A stretch of DNA of 17,679 nucleotides from an uncultured Blautia sp. (GCA_934394595.1 CAKRRX010000046.1:1-17679); one strand, 5' to 3'; counted from the first letter of the stretch, positions 6,476 through 16,104 are shown. Notes: generated from the letters alone by a model not told the origin. Numbers and translations: made by a program.

Positions 6476-7234
6476 ATGGCACAGGTTATAAAAAGCTGCA
6501 GTGATCTGAAAAAAGATTACAGAAAGCACAAAAGAAGATCTCATCTGTGGATGCTGTTGGGGCTGTTATTCTGGTTGGTGTTTGCATGGAATATCAGCCA
6601 GACCAAAAGATTTGATGAGAGATTGTTTATTGCCACATTTATTGGCTTTGGAATAGCTGGTTCACTGGGAAAGTGGGAAGAAAAACGGGCCAAGGTTCTT
6701 CTGGGAGGACTGGAAGGGGAGAACAAGTCCCTGGCTGTGTTGTCTTCTTTACCTAATGATTATATTGTCATACCGAATGTGGAAATAAATGTTCCATCTG
6801 CAGGCCGCACAGAGCTGGATCAGGTGGTAATTGGCCCGGGTGGTCTGTTTATTGTGGAGACTAAGAATTATCACGGCATTTTGAAAGGAAAAGCTGAGGA
6901 CGAAAAGCTTCAGAAGATCAAGATTTCGCCAGCGGGGGAAACGTACACGGATTATGTGAAAAATCCGGTACGTCAGATCAAAAGACAGGTCCATATCCTG
7001 AAGCAATATCTGGGACAGTGTGGCCTTCATCCGTATATCAATGGAATCGTGTATCTTGTGCATCCGGATGTGACCTGGAAAGTCACAGATATGAATTCTG
7101 ATATTTCTGTGATATGTGCCGGAAAAGGTGGAGAACAGGAACTGCGAAAGAAAATCTTAAGTGGTGGAGCCAGCAGGCTTACTGCTGCAGAAATCAAAAA
7201 AATACGTGCTACACTGGAAAAATTACGGCAGTGA
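6476..7234 (+). CDS. Membrane-anchored NERD (nuclease-related) domain protein
   Basis: A 252-residue protein. Two hydrophobic segments at about residues 23-40 (HLWMLLGLLFWLVFAWNI) and 50-65 (LFIATFIGFGIAGSLG) predict a membrane hairpin with a positively charged N-terminus. The NERD domain follows (about 78-200), a PD-(D/E)xK-like nuclease fold; candidate active-site residues are E81, D115 and the E128-T-K130 pair within LDQVVIGPGGLFIVETKNY. NERD proteins are suspected DNA-processing enzymes, but activity has rarely been shown. AGGAG (6463-6467) lies eight bases before the ATG. It appears to be monocistronic; the next gene is 166 bases away. Confidence 0.82.
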   Translation: MAQVIKSCSDLKKDYRKHKRRSHLWMLLGLLFWLVFAWNISQTKRFDERLFIATFIGFGIAGSLGKWEEKRAKVLLGGLEGENKSLAVLSSLPNDYIVIPNVEINVPSAGRTELDQVVIGPGGLFIVETKNYHGILKGKAEDEKLQKIKISPAGETYTDYVKNPVRQIKRQVHILKQYLGQCGLHPYINGIVYLVHPDVTWKVTDMNSDISVICAGKGGEQELRKKILSGGASRLTAAEIKKIRATLEKLRQ

Positions 7235-7239
7235 GAATT

Positions 7240-7269
7240 TTGCGAAATGTGGGGAAAATCCACTATACC
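7240..7269 (+). promoter_or_regulatory. Possible asnB promoter
   Basis: TTGCGA (7240-7245) and TATACC (7264-7269) are 18 bases apart in the 166-base gap before asnB. The match is moderate. An 11-base direct repeat GGGAAAATCCA at 7252-7262 and 7313-7323 brackets the likely start region. Confidence 0.3.
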
Positions 7270-7400
7270 ACCATATACTTTCCATATGTTACACTTAGCT
7301 TAAAGTTTTTGAGGGAAAATCCATTTCATGGCGGTTTCTATGCCATTTACATATTCAGGGAAGAGAAAGGGTAAGGAAAAAGAAAAATACGGAGGAAAAT

Positions 7401-9284
7401 ATGTGCGGTATCTGTGGCTTTACAGGATATAGACAGGATCAAAAGGACATTATTGAGAGGATGATGAAATCCATTGCACATAGGGGGCCTGACAGCGAGG
7501 GCTCCTTTTGTGATGAAAAAATTGCCCTTGGTTTTCGACGGCTCAGTATCATAGATCTGGAAGAAGGACATCAGCCTATGGAAAGTGCCGATGGAAATCT
7601 GCATCTGGTGTTCAATGGAGAAATCTATGATTATAAAGAGCTTCGGACAGAACTGGAAAAAGCCGGTATTTCTTTTTGTACCCATTCAGATACAGAGGTT
7701 CTGGTAAACACCATCCAGCAGTATGGAGAAAAGGCACTGGATAAGCTGCGAGGGATGTTTGGTTTTGCTGTGTGGAATGAAAAAGAACAGACCCTGATGC
7801 TGGCCCGGGATTTTTTCGGGATCAAACCAGTATATTATGCACAGATTGACGGACACTTTGTATTCGCTTCTGAAATCAAAAGTATTCTTGCATTTCCCGG
7901 ATATGAACGAAAAGTAAATCAGCAGGCACTGGAGCAGTACCTGTCCTTTCAGTATTCCCCTCTGGAAGAGACCTTTTTCAAAGGTATTTATAAGCTTCTG
8001 CCCGGACATATACTGATCCATAGACAGGGTAGATTCGAAATAAAAGAATATTTTCATCCATATCTTGAGCCAAAGAATGATCCGGCAGGCGAAATAGAAG
8101 CAGAAGCACTTCAAAACAGACTTAGAAGTGTATTGAGAGATTCTGTAGAGCATCATATGCTAAGCGATGTGGAAGTAGGAGCTTTTTTATCCGGTGGCGT
8201 GGATTCCGGATACCTGGCAGCTGTTTCCGGAGCGGATCAGGCATTCACCGTTGGATTTGATGAGGGAGAGCGCTACAACGAAGTTGATCGTGCAAAGGCA
8301 GTTGCACAGCAGGCAGGAATGAAGCATCATATTCGGATCATTGGGAAGCAGGAATTCTGGGATTCTCTGCCGGAGGTTATGTACTATATGGATGAACCTC
8401 TTGGAGATGCCTCTGCAGTGGCATTGTATTTTCTTGCCGAGGAGGCTTCCCGGTATGTGAAGGTCGTACTCTCCGGAGAAGGTGCAGATGAGCTGTTTGG
8501 TGGATATAATATATACAGGGAGCCGGATTCTCTGAAAGCTGTTTCCTGGATCCCACGTGGAATCCGCAGAAAGATTGGGCAGCTGGCAGCGAAACTCCCA
8601 GATATCAAGGGCAGAGATTTCCTGATCCGGGCAGGAATGAGTGTGGAAGAGCGTTTCATCGGGAATGCATATATATACAGGGAAAAAGAAAAACAGCAAA
8701 TTCTCCGAAATCCGATACAGGGGCCATCTACCCGGGAATTTATGAAGCCTTTTTATACGGCTCTTGGAAATCAGACAGCTGGTAAAAAGAAGCTGAAAGA
8801 CATGGAAAAAATGCAGTCTGTAGATTTGAATTACTGGCTTCCGGGTGATATTCTTCAGAAAGCAGATAAGATGAGTATGGCACATTCTCTGGAAGTAAGG
8901 GTTCCATTTCTGGATAAAAATGTCTATGAGCTGGCAAGCAAGCTTCCAAAAGATATGAAGCTTGCAGGTGGCACTACGAAATATATTTTCCGAAAGGCAG
9001 TATCTGATAGCGTTCCTTCGGACACAGATTCCAGGAAAAAGCTGGGATTTCCCATTCCAATCCGTGTTTGGCTGCGCCAGGATGACTGGTATGAAAAAGT
9101 GGAAAAGCTGTTCACGTCAGAGGCAGCGAAGATTTTTTTCCACACAGATAAGCTGGATCAGCTTCTGAAAGAGCATAAAGCCGGAAAGGCAGATAACAGT
9201 CGAAAAATATGGACGGTTCTTATGTTCCTGATCTGGTACAACCGCTTTTTTTCAAACACACTCCAGGAATCCGATGCAGAGTAA
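7401..9284 (+). CDS. asnB: Asparagine synthetase (glutamine-hydrolysing)
   Basis: A 627-residue class B asparagine synthetase that makes asparagine from aspartate, glutamine and ATP. The N-terminal glutamine amidotransferase domain starts MCGICGF, with Cys2 as nucleophile after removal of Met1, which fixes the start. RLSIIDLEEGHQP (47-59) and FNGEIYDY (71-78) are the substrate-binding blocks. The synthetase domain has the pyrophosphatase loop SGGVDSG (264-270), then the VVLSGEGADELFGGY block and the LQKADKMSMAHSLEVRVPFLD block. Length fits the AsnB-type enzymes of Firmicutes. GGAGG at 7391-7395 is well spaced. It is apparently monocistronic and ends at a strong terminator. Related proteins can amidate other substrates (for example cell-wall diaminopimelate in some AsnB types), so free asparagine synthesis is likely but not certain. 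Confidence 0.93.
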   Translation: MCGICGFTGYRQDQKDIIERMMKSIAHRGPDSEGSFCDEKIALGFRRLSIIDLEEGHQPMESADGNLHLVFNGEIYDYKELRTELEKAGISFCTHSDTEVLVNTIQQYGEKALDKLRGMFGFAVWNEKEQTLMLARDFFGIKPVYYAQIDGHFVFASEIKSILAFPGYERKVNQQALEQYLSFQYSPLEETFFKGIYKLLPGHILIHRQGRFEIKEYFHPYLEPKNDPAGEIEAEALQNRLRSVLRDSVEHHMLSDVEVGAFLSGGVDSGYLAAVSGADQAFTVGFDEGERYNEVDRAKAVAQQAGMKHHIRIIGKQEFWDSLPEVMYYMDEPLGDASAVALYFLAEEASRYVKVVLSGEGADELFGGYNIYREPDSLKAVSWIPRGIRRKIGQLAAKLPDIKGRDFLIRAGMSVEERFIGNAYIYREKEKQQILRNPIQGPSTREFMKPFYTALGNQTAGKKKLKDMEKMQSVDLNYWLPGDILQKADKMSMAHSLEVRVPFLDKNVYELASKLPKDMKLAGGTTKYIFRKAVSDSVPSDTDSRKKLGFPIPIRVWLRQDDWYEKVEKLFTSEAAKIFFHTDKLDQLLKEHKAGKADNSRKIWTVLMFLIWYNRFFSNTLQESDAE

Positions 9285-9319
9285 AACTTAACAAAATCAT
9301 TGCGAAACTACGAAAAACA

Positions 9320-9360
9320 GGCATGCTGAGAATTTTTCTCAGTATGCCTTCTTTCTTTTT
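9320..9360 (+). terminator. Strong rho-independent terminator after asnB
   Basis: A 13-bp stem GGCATGCTGAGAA (9320-9332) / TTCTCAGTATGCC (9336-9348), with one G-T pair and a three-base loop, is followed by a T-rich tract (9349-9360). Confidence 0.92.
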
Positions 9361-9388
9361 GGCGGAAAAAGAAGTATGATAAACACGA

Positions 9389-9404
9389 GTTAGCACAAAC
9401 TAAC
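9389..9404. promoter_or_regulatory. TTAG-N6-CTAA operator before the ABC transporter operon
   Basis: GTTAG (9389-9393) and CTAAC (9400-9404) form a palindrome around CACAAA. The same TTAG-N6-CTAA core is found over the feoA promoter (16028-16045) and before feoB (16664-16679). A weak -10 (TATGAT, 9375-9380) lies just upstream, which would place the site at the transcription start, a repressor position. Confidence 0.6.
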
Positions 9405-9435
9405 ACAATAGAGCTTATCAGGGAGGGAGAAAGAG

Positions 9436-10134
9436 ATGTTTCTTGAAATAAAAGGATTAAAAAAGGGCTTTGGCTTTGGTGAAAGCAGGACAGAGGTTTT
9501 GCGGGGGATTGATTTTTCAGTGGAAAAGGGAGAATTCTGCGTTCTTCTTGGGCCTTCCGGTTCTGGAAAATCTACGCTTCTGAATATTATCGGTGGAATT
9601 GATGATCCAGATGAAGGATACATTTCCATAAATGGGGAGAAAACAGGAGATATGAAGGAAAAAGCCCTGACTCTTTACCGCAGAAAGCATCTGGGCTATG
9701 TGTTTCAGATGTATAATCTGATCCCGAATCTGAATGTAAAGGAGAATATTGAGGTAGGTGCCTATCTCAGTGACAAAGCCCTTGATATTGATGAGCTTTT
9801 GCATACTCTGGGGCTTTATGAGCATCGCCACAAGCTGCCCAATCAGCTTTCCGGCGGACAGCAGCAGAGGACTGCCATTGGACGTGCCATTGTAAAGAAC
9901 CCGGACATTCTGCTGTGCGATGAGCCTACAGGTGCGCTGGATTACAATACATCCAAGGAAATCCTGAAGCTTATTGAGCAGGTAAACCAGAAATATGGAA
10001 ACACTGTGATCATGGTTACACATAATGATGCCATCAAGAATATGGCAGACCGGGTTGTCAAGCTTCGTGACGGACAGATCCGGAAAAACTATATAAATGA
10101 AGCAAAAGTCTCAGCAGATGATCTGGACTGGTAA
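9436..10134 (+). CDS. ABC transporter ATP-binding protein (MacB/LolD type)
   Basis: A 232-residue ATPase subunit of an ABC transporter. All motifs are intact: Walker [10 protein letters not shown] (39-47), Q-loop VFQ (Q91), signature LSGGQQQR (138-145), Walker B ILLCDEP (158-164) with catalytic E163, D-loop and switch H196. The sequence [18 protein letters not shown] is typical of the MacB/LolD/FtsE group that works with FtsX-type permeases, as the next gene confirms. A purine-rich GGGAGGG (9421-9427) is eight bases from the ATG. The operon is preceded by a TTAG-N6-CTAA palindrome shared with the feo locus. Substrate unknown. Confidence 0.92.
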   Translation: MFLEIKGLKKGFGFGESRTEVLRGIDFSVEKGEFCVLLGPSGSGKSTLLNIIGGIDDPDEGYISINGEKTGDMKEKALTLYRRKHLGYVFQMYNLIPNLNVKENIEVGAYLSDKALDIDELLHTLGLYEHRHKLPNQLSGGQQQRTAIGRAIVKNPDILLCDEPTGALDYNTSKEILKLIEQVNQKYGNTVIMVTHNDAIKNMADRVVKLRDGQIRKNYINEAKVSADDLDW

Positions 10135-10145
10135 GGTGGTGTATT

Positions 10146-12479
10146 ATGAAGAATCCATTGTGGAAACGCTTGCCAAGAGAGCTGAAAAGTGATTTTGGGA
10201 AATATATCGTAATCTTTTTATTTATGACACTGACCATCGGTTTTGTGTCAGGTTTTCTGGTTGCAGACGACAGTATGTTGGCAGCTTATGACGAAAGCTT
10301 TGAAAAATACAATATTGAGCATGGCAATTTTACTTTGTCCTCCAGGATAGAGGACAGTACCATTTCAAAAATTGAAGAAAAAGGAAAGGTACATATCTGC
10401 GAAAATTTTTACAGAGATGAAGCAGTAGATGCAGATTTGGACGGAGAAACTGAAGGCACCATGCGTATTTACCAGGAGCGTACAGATATGGATCTGGTGT
10501 GCCTGATGGAGGGGAAAATGCCGGCGGCAAAGGATGAAATTGCCATTGACCGTATGTATGCAGATAACAACAGTCTGAAGGTAGGAGATAAGCTTCAGAT
10601 TGAAGGAAAAGAACTGTTGGTTACAGGACTGGTTGCATTGTCCGACTATAGCTGTTTATTTTCCAATAACAGTGATATGATGTTTGACGCTGTGAAATTT
10701 GGTGTGGCGATCATGACAGAAGAGGGGGCAGAGCAGTTTGGAACTACCCATCTGGAATATCGGTATTCCTGGCAGTATGAAAAGGAGCCGGTGGACGATA
10801 TCCAGGAAAAAGAAATGTCAGAAGATTTTCTGGATGTGCTGGTCAAATACGCCAATGTCACCGGATTTATTCCCAAATATGTAAACCAGGCCATTAACTT
10901 CACCGGAGAGGATATGGGTAGCGATAAGGCAATGATGGAAGTCCTTCTGTATATCCTTATTGCGATTATGGCCTTTGTGTTTGCCGTGACCACAAATAAT
11001 ACCATCACAAAGGAAGCTTCTGTGATCGGGACCTTGCGTGCATCAGGGTATTCCAGAAGAGAGTTGCTGGTACACTATATTTCCCTGCCGGTTTTTGTGA
11101 CCATTCTGGCATCTGTTTTTGGAAACATACTGGGTTATACGGTTTTCAAAGGAACCTGTGCAGATATGTATTACGGCAGCTATAGTCTTCCAACCTATGA
11201 AACAAGATGGAATGCAGATGCCTTTGTACTTACAACAGTTGTACCGGTTCTGATCATGCTTGGAATCAATCTGGTGCTGATTTCCAGAAAGCTGCGACTG
11301 TCTCCGCTGAAATTCCTGCGCCACGACCTAAGTACTTCAAAAAGAAAGAAGGCAATGCGCCTGCCTAACTTAAAATTCTTTAACAGATTCCGGCTGCGCA
11401 TTATTCTGCAGAACAAATCCAGCTACTTTACACTGTTTGTGGGAATCTTTTTTGCAAATGTATTGCTTTTGTTTGGAATGATGATGGTTCCTCTTCTGGA
11501 TCATTACCAGCAAGTGACTGTGGAAAGTATGCTTGCGCCTTATCAGTACATTCTAAATGTGCCGGAGGAACCGGATGAGGATGAAAAATATACTGTGTTG
11601 GGAATGATACAGAAGCTTCTCACTCCGTCCCTGGAAACAGATACAGAATCTGCAGAAAAATTCTGCATGGAATCCATGAAAAACGTGGTGCCCGGCAAAG
11701 AGGGTGAATCCATTACGGTTTACGGAATCTCTGATGACAGTGCATATGTCAGCGAAGAAATGCCGGAAGATGGAGTGCTGATCTCAGATGGATATTCAGA
11801 AAAGTATAAGGTAAAGGCCGGAGATACCATTTTATTGAAAGAGGCTTATGGAAAACAGGAATATGAGTTGACTGTTAAGGGGATTTTTCAGTATCCAGGG
11901 GCACTGTCGGTATTTATGTCCATGGGGGAATTCCGGGAAATCTTCGGGAAAAGTGATGATTATTTTAACGGCTATTTTACCAAAGAAGAGATCACAGATT
12001 TAGATGAGGATCTGATCGCAACTACCATCACAGAGGATGATCTGACTAAGATCAGCCGCCAGCTGGATGTTTCCATGGGAAATATGTTTCAACTGATCAA
12101 TGTATTTGCGATAGTGCTGTTTGCACTTTTGATCTATCTTCTGACTAAGCTGATCATAGAAAAAAATGCCACAGCGATTTCCATGGTAAAAATTCTGGGC
12201 TATGAAGATAAAGAAATCAGAAGCCTGTATCTTACCTCTACCACCTGGGTTGTCATTTTGTCAATCCTGCTGAGTCTGATTTTATCCACCTGGACTATAC
12301 ATGGAATCTATGGATATCTGATGGAATCCTTTTCCGGCTGGCTGACGTTATATCTGGAGCCGGTTGTGTATCCGGAAATGTTTGCAATGGGAATGGGCGC
12401 ATACATCCTGGTAGCAATTCTTCAGTTCAGAAGGATACGGAAAATTCCTATGGATATTGCCCTGAAAAATGTAGAATAA
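10146..12479 (+). CDS. FtsX-domain ABC transporter permease
   Basis: A 777-residue permease 11 bases downstream of its ATPase. An N-terminal helix (about 20-40, IVIFLFMTLTIGFVSGFLVA) is followed by a large extracellular domain (about 41-255). The first FtsX module has helices at about 262-285, 312-335 and 358-380, with the cytosolic ASVIGTLRASGYSRREL coupling loop. A further helix at about 425-445 leads to a second extracellular domain (about 450-650), then a second FtsX module with its own coupling loop (ATAISMVKILGYEDKEI) and three to four helices to the end. Two FtsX modules in one chain fit a permease that works as a single polypeptide with an ATPase dimer. Such mechanotransmission-type systems act on peptides, lipids or cell-envelope targets; which one here is not known. 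Confidence 0.9.
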   Translation: MKNPLWKRLPRELKSDFGKYIVIFLFMTLTIGFVSGFLVADDSMLAAYDESFEKYNIEHGNFTLSSRIEDSTISKIEEKGKVHICENFYRDEAVDADLDGETEGTMRIYQERTDMDLVCLMEGKMPAAKDEIAIDRMYADNNSLKVGDKLQIEGKELLVTGLVALSDYSCLFSNNSDMMFDAVKFGVAIMTEEGAEQFGTTHLEYRYSWQYEKEPVDDIQEKEMSEDFLDVLVKYANVTGFIPKYVNQAINFTGEDMGSDKAMMEVLLYILIAIMAFVFAVTTNNTITKEASVIGTLRASGYSRRELLVHYISLPVFVTILASVFGNILGYTVFKGTCADMYYGSYSLPTYETRWNADAFVLTTVVPVLIMLGINLVLISRKLRLSPLKFLRHDLSTSKRKKAMRLPNLKFFNRFRLRIILQNKSSYFTLFVGIFFANVLLLFGMMMVPLLDHYQQVTVESMLAPYQYILNVPEEPDEDEKYTVLGMIQKLLTPSLETDTESAEKFCMESMKNVVPGKEGESITVYGISDDSAYVSEEMPEDGVLISDGYSEKYKVKAGDTILLKEAYGKQEYELTVKGIFQYPGALSVFMSMGEFREIFGKSDDYFNGYFTKEEITDLDEDLIATTITEDDLTKISRQLDVSMGNMFQLINVFAIVLFALLIYLLTKLIIEKNATAISMVKILGYEDKEIRSLYLTSTTWVVILSILLSLILSTWTIHGIYGYLMESFSGWLTLYLEPVVYPEMFAMGMGAYILVAILQFRRIRKIPMDIALKNVE

Positions 12480-12485
12480 TAAAAA

Positions 12486-12540
12486 AACTCCCCGGAATAT
12501 GTAATTGAGAGAAATTATGTGTTTTGGGGAGTTGTGATTT
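12486..12540 (+). terminator. Probable terminator after the ABC operon
   Basis: AACTCCCC (12486-12493) pairs with GGGGAGTT (12526-12533) around a 32-base loop containing a small inner TAATT/AATTA stem; the next bases GTGATTTTTG hold only five T. The descending arm overlaps the -35 of the downstream promoter. Confidence 0.55.
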
Positions 12541-12560
12541 TTGCAGGTATCGTTTATACT
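12532..12560 (+). promoter_or_regulatory. Promoter of the malic enzyme-CHR operon
   Basis: TTGTGA (12532-12537) and TATACT (12555-12560) are 17 bases apart. The start point would be near 12567, leaving a leader of about 60 bases. The -35 overlaps the end of the preceding terminator stem. Confidence 0.55.
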
Positions 12561-12587
12561 TGCTTTTGGAACCCAAGTGGATATATT

Positions 12588-12602
12588 TGTATCCGAGATA
12601 CA
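12588..12602. promoter_or_regulatory. Perfect 15-bp palindrome in the malic enzyme leader
   Basis: TGTATC (12588-12593), CGA, then GATACA (12597-12602). It lies about 20 bases after the predicted transcription start and just before the ribosome binding site (AAGGAG, about 12614-12619), so it could be a repressor operator or an mRNA hairpin. The regulator is not recognised. Confidence 0.4.
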
Positions 12603-12627
12603 CTTTTTACAAGAAGGAGATACGAAC

Positions 12628-13800
<1,173 letters not shown>

Positions 13801-13801
13801 A

Positions 13802-14377
13802 ATGGATAAAATACTCGCTTTATTTGGAACATTTCTGAAAATAGGAGCATTTACTTTTGGGGGAGGTTATGCCATGATCCCTCTTCTGGAAAATGAATTT
13901 ATCCACAAACGGAAATGGATCACAAAGGAGGAATTTTTGGATATGCTTGCCATTGCGGAGTCTACACCAGGTCCTGCTGCGGTCAACAGTGCAACTTATA
14001 TTGGTTATAAAATAGCAGGCATTTATGGGGCTGCTGCGGCGACTGTCGCAGTCAGCCTTCCGTCATTTGTGATCATTTATGCTATTTCTTTGTTTCTGGA
14101 TCAGTTTCTTGCTCTGAAATATGTAGAGTATGCATTTAAAGGAATCCAGGTCTGTGTGGTGTATCTGATTCTGTCTGCAGGTGTGAGCATGGCAAAAGGG
14201 CTTTCAAAGAATATCCTGAATGTGGGAATTTTGTTTGTGACAATTGTGGCGATGGTACTGTTTTCTTTATTTGCAGTGAATTTTTCTACCATATATTTTA
14301 TTCTTATCAGTGGTACGGTAGGAATACTATCCTATGCAATTTGCAGGATAAGGAATCGGGAGGGTCATAAAAGATGA
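13802..14377 (+). CDS. CHR (chromate-type) transporter, first half of short-chain pair
   Basis: A 191-residue membrane protein of the CHR family. FLKIGAFTFGGGYAMIPLLE at the N-terminus and AIAESTPGPAAVNSATYIGY are the family signatures, with about five to six hydrophobic helices. Short CHR proteins occur in adjacent pairs and work together, matching the two halves of long ChrA. The ATG at 13802 follows the malic enzyme stop after one base, and no good Shine-Dalgarno is close, so translation probably depends on reinitiation. An upstream in-frame start at 13742 lies inside the malic enzyme gene and is rejected. Chromate is the named substrate, but in an anaerobe the natural substrate is unknown. 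Confidence 0.88.
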   Translation: MDKILALFGTFLKIGAFTFGGGYAMIPLLENEFIHKRKWITKEEFLDMLAIAESTPGPAAVNSATYIGYKIAGIYGAAAATVAVSLPSFVIIYAISLFLDQFLALKYVEYAFKGIQVCVVYLILSAGVSMAKGLSKNILNVGILFVTIVAMVLFSLFAVNFSTIYFILISGTVGILSYAICRIRNREGHKR

Positions 14378-14949
14378 TCTGTCTTCGTTTGTTTTTGGCT
14401 TTTTTGGAAATCGGTGCAGTCTCTTTTGGAGGCGGCTATGGTATGATCTCTCTGGTGAGAGAAGTGGTACTGGAAAATGGCTGGTTGACGGAAAGTGAAT
14501 TTATCAGCTTTATTGCAGTGTCAGAATCTACGCCAGGGCCTTTGGCGGTAAATATGGCTACATTTGTGGGCTCTTCCCAGGGTGGTATTTTGGGTGCTGT
14601 GGCAGCTACTGCAGGTGTGGTTCTGCCCTCCTTTGTAATCATTTTGCTGATCGCGGCGGTAATCCGAAATCTTCTGAAATATGCCGGTGTGCAGGCTTTT
14701 TTATCCGGTGTGAGACCCTGCGTGGTGGCACTTATCCTGGCTACAGGTTTAACCATGTTTCTCAGCACCTTGCTGGGTATTACAAAAGCAGGAGATGTTT
14801 TTTCTCCCAACAGAAATGGAATTTTGATCTTTCTTCTTCTGTGTCTCATAAGTACCGGAATGAAAAAATGGAAAAAGAAAAAGCCCTCACCGATTTTGAT
14901 GATTCTGATTTCGGCGGGGCTGGGAATTCTTTTTGAGTCAGCTTTCTGA
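14374..14949 (+). CDS. CHR (chromate-type) transporter, second half of short-chain pair
   Basis: Also 191 residues, with the same signatures (FLEIGAVSFGGGYGMISLV; AVSESTPGPLAVNMATFVG), so the two proteins are a likely heteromer derived by duplication. Its ATG overlaps the stop of the first gene (ATGA, 14374-14377), indicating coupling. The C-terminus MKKWKKKKPSP is strongly basic before a last hydrophobic segment. The final 12 bases overlap the 3' end of the oppositely oriented S66 peptidase gene, leaving no room for a terminator between them. Confidence 0.88.
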   Translation: MICLRLFLAFLEIGAVSFGGGYGMISLVREVVLENGWLTESEFISFIAVSESTPGPLAVNMATFVGSSQGGILGAVAATAGVVLPSFVIILLIAAVIRNLLKYAGVQAFLSGVRPCVVALILATGLTMFLSTLLGITKAGDVFSPNRNGILIFLLLCLISTGMKKWKKKKPSPILMILISAGLGILFESAF

Positions 14950-15843
14950 CGCTTCTGGTGAGAGTCCTTTGTAAATACGGGAGTTGGCTTTTGAGGAATA
15001 CAATTTTATATGATGACCGATGCGGATGGCCTTGGAATCTGTGCCGTGGCCAAGGTAACCGGTATGGGCGATTGGCGTGCGCTTTTCTGCGAATTCCTGT
15101 ATCAGCTGGCACATATCCGGCTGACAATTCTCCTGTTCCATGCAGGTGAAAGTCCCAAGAAGGATTCCGTTTATTTTCTTAAAAACCCCCAGTTGGGAAA
15201 GCTGACTTAAAGCGGTGACCATCTGGGGGATTTTTCCGCCATAAGCTTCCAGAAGGAGGATCTTGTCCCTCATATCCGGCCAGTAGGGAGTTCCGGCAAG
15301 CTTCAAAAGGCAGCGGAGATTTCCCCCTACCACCATTCCCTCCATGTGGGTGCCGCGGATAAATTCATAGGGAAAATCAAAAAGCTCCTGGGAGCCTGTG
15401 AGCACTGTTCCGAGAAAGTCTCTTAACTGAGTCTCGCTGTGATCGTATGTGAGATTTCGTATCTGATAAAGGACGGAAGATTTTCCGGTGCGGGCATAAA
15501 TGGCGTTCAAAATGGTAGTAAGGTCGCTGTATCCCCAGAAATGCTTTCTGCTGTACGCAATTTCCTGAAAATCAAGATAAGGCAGGACTTCATTTGCCAT
15601 ATCTCCACCTGACACATCAAAAATTTCTTCTATGGATTCGTCTCTGTAAAAATTCATCAATGCGTCTGCACGCTGTCTGGCAGTACCTGCATATCCATTC
15701 TCATCCCCATAGAGAAAGGGACTGAGGACAGGGACAAAACCAGACCTTTCTAAAATTTGTACTAACCTGTCTATTGTGGAGGTCTGCTCCTGGCTTAAGC
15801 CATTGGAACAGCAAGTGATCGCCACCTTGCTTCCTGGTTTCAT
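14938..15843 (-). CDS. S66 family peptidase (LD-carboxypeptidase/MccF-like)
   Basis: A 301-residue serine peptidase of family S66, which trims the terminal D-residue of murein tetrapeptides (LdcA type) or inactivates microcin C-like compounds (MccF type). The catalytic triad is readable: Ser106 in WGYSDLTT, Glu199 in LLLEAYGG, and His266 in GYLGHGTDS. FDVSGGDMANEVLPYLD is the family block before the nucleophile. An AAAGGAG about seven bases before the ATG at 15843 sets the start; the frame is open to an ATG at 15921 but without support. No signal peptide is seen, so it is cytosolic, fitting murein recycling. It converges with the CHR genes and is divergent from the feo locus, with a TATAAT on the minus strand at 15892-15887 as possible -10. 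Confidence 0.87.
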   Translation of the reverse strand: MKPGSKVAITCCSNGLSQEQTSTIDRLVQILERSGFVPVLSPFLYGDENGYAGTARQRADALMNFYRDESIEEIFDVSGGDMANEVLPYLDFQEIAYSRKHFWGYSDLTTILNAIYARTGKSSVLYQIRNLTYDHSETQLRDFLGTVLTGSQELFDFPYEFIRGTHMEGMVVGGNLRCLLKLAGTPYWPDMRDKILLLEAYGGKIPQMVTALSQLSQLGVFKKINGILLGTFTCMEQENCQPDMCQLIQEFAEKRTPIAHTGYLGHGTDSKAIRIGHHIKLYSSKANSRIYKGLSPEASES

Positions 15844-16012
15844 ATAAAAACTCCTTTTTCTTCTGTTTTGGCAACTGTTTTTCATTATTATAAGCAAAAA
15901 ACGTTCCGGATTCCACTGCAATCTGCAAATCTACGAAAAAATTTCCAGAAAAATCTGTAAAAAACAACAAAAATGTGATGTAAAAAAATGAGAAAAAAGT
16001 GCAAATAAATTA

Positions 16013-16041
16013 TTGACAGCTTATAAAAATTAGAATATACT
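16013..16041 (+). promoter_or_regulatory. Strong sigma-A type promoter of feoA
   Basis: A perfect TTGACA (16013-16018) and TATACT (16036-16041) have a 17-base spacer. Transcription should start near 16048, leaving a leader of about 57 bases. This is the best promoter in the window and its -10 is embedded in a palindromic operator. Confidence 0.85.
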
Positions 16042-16045
16042 AATT
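16028..16045. promoter_or_regulatory. Palindromic operator over the feoA -10 (TTAG-N6-CTAA)
   Basis: AATTAG (16028-16033), AATATA, CTAATT (16040-16045): the six-base arms are perfect. It covers the -10, so a bound repressor would block RNA polymerase. Arms TTAG...CTAA resemble DtxR/MntR-family metalloregulator sites; the protein is not encoded in the window, so identity is inferred. Confidence 0.7.
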
Positions 16046-16104
16046 CACGTAAGCGAAACATAATAATAAATAGGTGTTTCTATAACACAAAAAGGAAGGA
16101 TGAT

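Noticed and set aside
8187..8885. 232-codon minus-strand open frame
   Set aside because: It lies wholly inside asnB, whose conserved motifs fix the true frame; the antisense translation has no family features.
12541..12627. N-terminal extension of malic enzyme from TTG
   Set aside because: The segment contains the promoter -10 and leader palindrome, and a good ribosome binding site precedes the ATG at 12628.
15844..15921. 26-residue N-terminal extension of the S66 peptidase
   Set aside because: The ribosome binding site fits the ATG at 15843 and the family begins with the KPGSKVAIT block; the extension covers a likely promoter.
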